Positions 61,592 to 64,000 of a stretch of DNA of 64,000 nt are shown piece by piece. How positions within the stretch are numbered: position 1 is the first letter of the stretch; every line of letters begins with the position of its first letter. Both the position numbers and the translations under genes were made by a program. The stretch is taken from the NCBI GenBank assembly GCA_964453435.1, contig CAYVQZ010000005.1, forward strand, positions 46,542 to 110,541. Direction: 5' to 3'. The DNA comes from CAYVQZ01 sp964453435 (GTDB lineage: Bacteria > Abyssobacteria > SURF-5). The notes beneath the pieces are model-generated. The model was not told the DNA's origin. It was given only the letters and a program-made list of their open reading frames with translations, and ran no database searches.

Positions 61592-63298
61592 ATGAAAAAT
61601 GCCGAGATCGCCGAAATTTTCGACCGGCTCGCCGACATTCTCGAATTCAAAGGCGACGTGGTTTTCAAGGTCAACTCCTACCGGAAAGCCGCCCGAACGC
61701 TGGCGGATACCGCCGAGGACATAGCGATTATCGCGTCCGAAGGCCGTCTGGCGGAATTGCCCGGCATAGGGAAAAGCACCGCGGACAAAATCAAAGAGTA
61801 CCTCGAGACCGGCAAAATACAAAAGTATGAGGATGCAAGAAAAGAGGTTTCCGACGAGCTCGTACAGATGCTACAGATACCGGGTATGGGACCCAAAGGG
61901 CTGGCGCTGATACATTCGAAGCTGAAGATTGACACATTTGAAGCGCTCGAAAAAGCCATACGCTCAGGAAAGTTGGCGGAACTGCCCGGCATGGGAGCCA
62001 AAAAGGCCGAGAACATTCTCAAGGGGATCGAGATGCTGCGCGAGGCCTCCAAACGAATACCTTTGGGAATCGCTCTCCCCATCGCAGAAGACGTGGTCGC
62101 ATCGATCAGAAAATTTCGGACGGTCAAGCGAGCCGAGATGGCCGGCAGCCTGAGACGAATGCGGGAGACCATAGGCGACATCGACATCCTCGCCTCGTCC
62201 GCCGATCCCGTGAAAACCATCGAGACGTTTACTTCGCTCCCGCAGGTGAAGCGCGTGCTCGCTGCCGGAAAAACCAAGGCAAGCGTCATCGTGGAGGGGA
62301 ACCAGCAGATGGACCTCCGCGTTGTCGAAGAGGAGAGCTTCGGCGCGGCGCTTCAGTACTTCACAGGCTCCAAGGCGCATAATGTCAAGCTTCGGGACAT
62401 GGCAAAAGCCATGGGATTCAAGATAAACGAATACGGCATTTTTAAGGGGGAGAAAAGAATCGGCGGACGGGAGGAAAAAGATATCTATGAAGCCATTGGA
62501 CTGCAATGGATGCCGCCCGAAATCAGGGAGGACAGAGGAGAAATAGAAGCCGCCAAGGCCGGCACGTTGCCGAACCTCGTAACCATCAATCAGCTCAAGG
62601 GCGATATGCACGTTCATTCCGACTACAGCGACGGGAACGCCACACTCGAAGAACTCGCGAAACGCGCCGAGAGCCTCGGGTACAGCTACCTGGCGGTTAC
62701 TGACCACTCTCAATCACTGAAAATAGCTCGCGGCCTTACGATGGACCGCGTCAAGGAAAAGCGGGACAGAATCGAAAAACTCAACTCGAAACTGAAAAAC
62801 CTCAAACTCCTGCTGGGAACCGAACTGGATATCCTTCCCGACGGAAGACTCGATTATCCGGACGATTTTTTGGAGAAATTCGACTGGGTGGTTGCCTCCA
62901 TACACTCGGCCTTTAAGCAGCCCCGCGAAAAAATTACGAAACGCATCACATCGGCCATGGAAAACCCGTCGGTCGACTGCATCGCGCATCCCACCGGCCG
63001 GCTCATCGGAGCGCGCGCCCCATACGAGGTCGATGTTGAGGAAATCCTTGGTGTCGCCGCAAAAACCGAGACCGCAATAGAGATCAACGCCAACTACGAC
63101 CGGCTCGACCTGGATGACATATGGAGCAAGCGGGCCAAGCAGTTGGGCGTAATGCTTGCCATCGGGACCGACGCCCACAGGCTCGAACACCTGAATATGA
63201 TCCGTCTCGGTGTCGCTGTCGCCCGGCGCGGCTGGCTCGAACCGACCGATGTCATCAATACGCTCCCGCTCAATAAACTCCGCCGAAAAAAGGCTTGA
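61592..63298 (+). CDS. polX: DNA polymerase X family / PHP exonuclease (PolX)
   Basis: A 568-residue repair polymerase. An 8-kDa helix-hairpin-helix region (LPGIGKSTADKIKEYL; LPGMGAKKAENILKG) is followed by the nucleotidyltransferase palm (ETIGDIDILASS with the metal Asp pair). A C-terminal PHP domain (GDMHVHSDYSDG, AVTDHSQS, AIGTDAHR) gives 3'-5' exonuclease activity. The ATG at 61592 gives the family N-terminus (MKNAEIAEIFDRLADILE); the in-frame extension upstream is not family-like. It fills short gaps in base-excision repair. Confidence 0.93.
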   Translation: MKNAEIAEIFDRLADILEFKGDVVFKVNSYRKAARTLADTAEDIAIIASEGRLAELPGIGKSTADKIKEYLETGKIQKYEDARKEVSDELVQMLQIPGMGPKGLALIHSKLKIDTFEALEKAIRSGKLAELPGMGAKKAENILKGIEMLREASKRIPLGIALPIAEDVVASIRKFRTVKRAEMAGSLRRMRETIGDIDILASSADPVKTIETFTSLPQVKRVLAAGKTKASVIVEGNQQMDLRVVEEESFGAALQYFTGSKAHNVKLRDMAKAMGFKINEYGIFKGEKRIGGREEKDIYEAIGLQWMPPEIREDRGEIEAAKAGTLPNLVTINQLKGDMHVHSDYSDGNATLEELAKRAESLGYSYLAVTDHSQSLKIARGLTMDRVKEKRDRIEKLNSKLKNLKLLLGTELDILPDGRLDYPDDFLEKFDWVVASIHSAFKQPREKITKRITSAMENPSVDCIAHPTGRLIGARAPYEVDVEEILGVAAKTETAIEINANYDRLDLDDIWSKRAKQLGVMLAIGTDAHRLEHLNMIRLGVAVARRGWLEPTDVINTLPLNKLRRKKA

Positions 63299-63323
63299 AA
63301 TACGGTTTGTAATTCGCTATACT
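63295..63323 (+). promoter_or_regulatory. Sigma-70-like promoter at the TPR gene start
   Basis: TTGAAA at 63295-63300 and TATACT at 63318-63323, spacer 17 bases. The predicted transcription start falls on or next to the candidate ATGs at 63324-63333, so the mRNA may be leaderless. Confidence 0.5.
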
Positions 63324-63845
63324 ATGTACATGATGCGCAACCAACAGCGTTTCCGGCTTTTCAGTGTTCGAATTACCTTCCAAACCTGCCTGATCCTGCT
63401 GCTTGTTCCGATTATTCTTGTATTCCTCCTTGAGATATCGGTTCAGGGCGCGGAAGGACCCGAACAGTTGAAAACTCTCCTTGAAAAAGGAAAGAAGTTG
63501 ATGGGAGACGAGGACTACGAACCGGCTGCCGAAGCCTATCGAAAGGTGCTGGCGCTGGAGCCGGAAAATCTCACTGCCAGAGACGGTCTGGTCGAGGTCT
63601 ATTTACAACTTGGAGAGTTCGAGAGAGCCTTGGAAAATGCTGTCTGGGGCATTTGCCGCGCCTCTCATGGAGGAAGTTTTTTTTCGCGGACTGGTTTTCC
63701 TTGCTCTAAAAAGGCATTTCACAACATCATGGAGCATCATTTTTTCGGCTGCCTTTTTCGCTTCTTGGCATTGCGGGTACCACCCCTTTTCCAAGCTTCT
63801 GCCGATATTCATCATGGGAATCATATTTGCGTTTCTGGTACATAA
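63324..63845 (+). pseudogene. TPR protein N-terminal part, interrupted
   Basis: The first 105 residues or so form a signal/anchor (CLILLLVPIILVFLLEI) and tetratricopeptide repeats (YEPAAEAYRKVLALEPENL; LVEVYLQLGEFERALEN). From about base 63640 the frame no longer reads TPR sequence and instead runs antiphase to a CPBP protease fragment. The gene is therefore broken or mis-joined at that point. An intact TPR protein would be a periplasmic scaffold. Confidence 0.6.
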
Positions 63846-63927
63846 GACCTGTTCGTTGTGGCCTCCCTTTCTTCTCCACGCAACCATTAACTCCACGGTG
63901 ATTTTGCTTCTACCATCATTGGTGTAG
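63635..63927 (+). pseudogene. CPBP (CAAX protease-like) intramembrane protein, C-terminal fragment
   Basis: A frame ending at 63927 reads AAPLMEEVFFRGLVFLALK, then FFASWHCGYHPF and FLLHATINSTV. These are the EE-x3-R and histidine motifs of the CPBP/Abi family of membrane proteases. The N-terminal spans are missing because the frame begins inside the TPR gene. It has no start of its own with a ribosome site at the junction. It is probably a remnant or the result of a join. Confidence 0.65.
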
Positions 63928-64000
63928 GGCAACTGACAGAAGATGTTTGTTCGATGCACCCGCCTGGTGGTGTTGACACTTAATCGAACTTATTGTTAAA

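Overview
The window comes from a moderately GC-rich diderm (Gram-negative) bacterium that looks anaerobic or microaerophilic. It has a type II secretion system, a dissimilatory sulfite reductase, rubredoxin, two ferritin-like/rubrerythrin proteins, a phosphofructokinase with pyrophosphate-type residues, and a quinol-oxidising respiratory operon rich in c-type cytochromes. No single gene fixes the phylum; an uncultivated sulfur-metabolising lineage would fit. No rRNA, prophage, insertion sequence or CRISPR array was seen.

Layout. 1-2 kb (minus): dsrAB, with dsrB cut by the window edge. 2.6 kb: tRNA-Leu(CAG). 3.5-8.7 kb: an FmdB zinc ribbon, then argD-argF-argG-argH for ornithine-to-arginine synthesis. 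8.8-10.7 kb: a Tat-exported DUF362 protein, a ferritin-like protein and a glutaredoxin. 10.75-13.9 kb: a promoter, TPP riboswitch and terminator ahead of thiS-thiG-thiE-thiC. 13.9-17.1 kb: a membrane glycosyltransferase, a DUF402 protein and an orphan sodium-pump beta subunit (OadB). 17.3-18.7 kb (minus): a PAS/sigma-54 activator. 18.9-19.9 kb: phosphofructokinase. 20.2-22.7 kb (minus): rubrerythrin, aspartase, a zinc ribbon and rubredoxin. 22.7-31.7 kb (minus): a seven-gene respiratory operon that joins an alternative complex III-like module (ActA, B, C, D, F) to two large membrane proteins, each ending in a cytochrome c domain. 32-36 kb: dienoyl-CoA isomerase, purN, a ketopantoate reductase-like gene and a CMD-family protein. 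36-40.4 kb (minus): MoxR-DUF58-transglutaminase. 40.7-42.7 kb (minus): alr and mdh. 43.6-55.5 kb: gspC to gspM. 55.6-59.1 kb: two more GspE/PilB-type ATPases. 59.1-60.6 kb: a DnaA-box cluster that may be oriC, followed by a dnaA lacking domain I. 60.8-63.9 kb: a low-molecular-weight phosphatase, PolX, and a TPR/CPBP chimera.

How the genes work together. The Act-like operon would take electrons from quinol and pass them to periplasmic cytochromes. DsrAB would reduce sulfite, or act in the reverse direction. Rubredoxin and rubrerythrins suggest protection from oxygen. The secretion locus starts from a consensus promoter and is followed by two extra assembly ATPases with their own consensus promoter. 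A 45-base structured repeat occurs twice, once inside the gsp operon and once after dnaA. The strongest candidates for something new are the composite respiratory operon, the dnaA lacking domain I beside paired DnaA boxes, and the covarying repeat.
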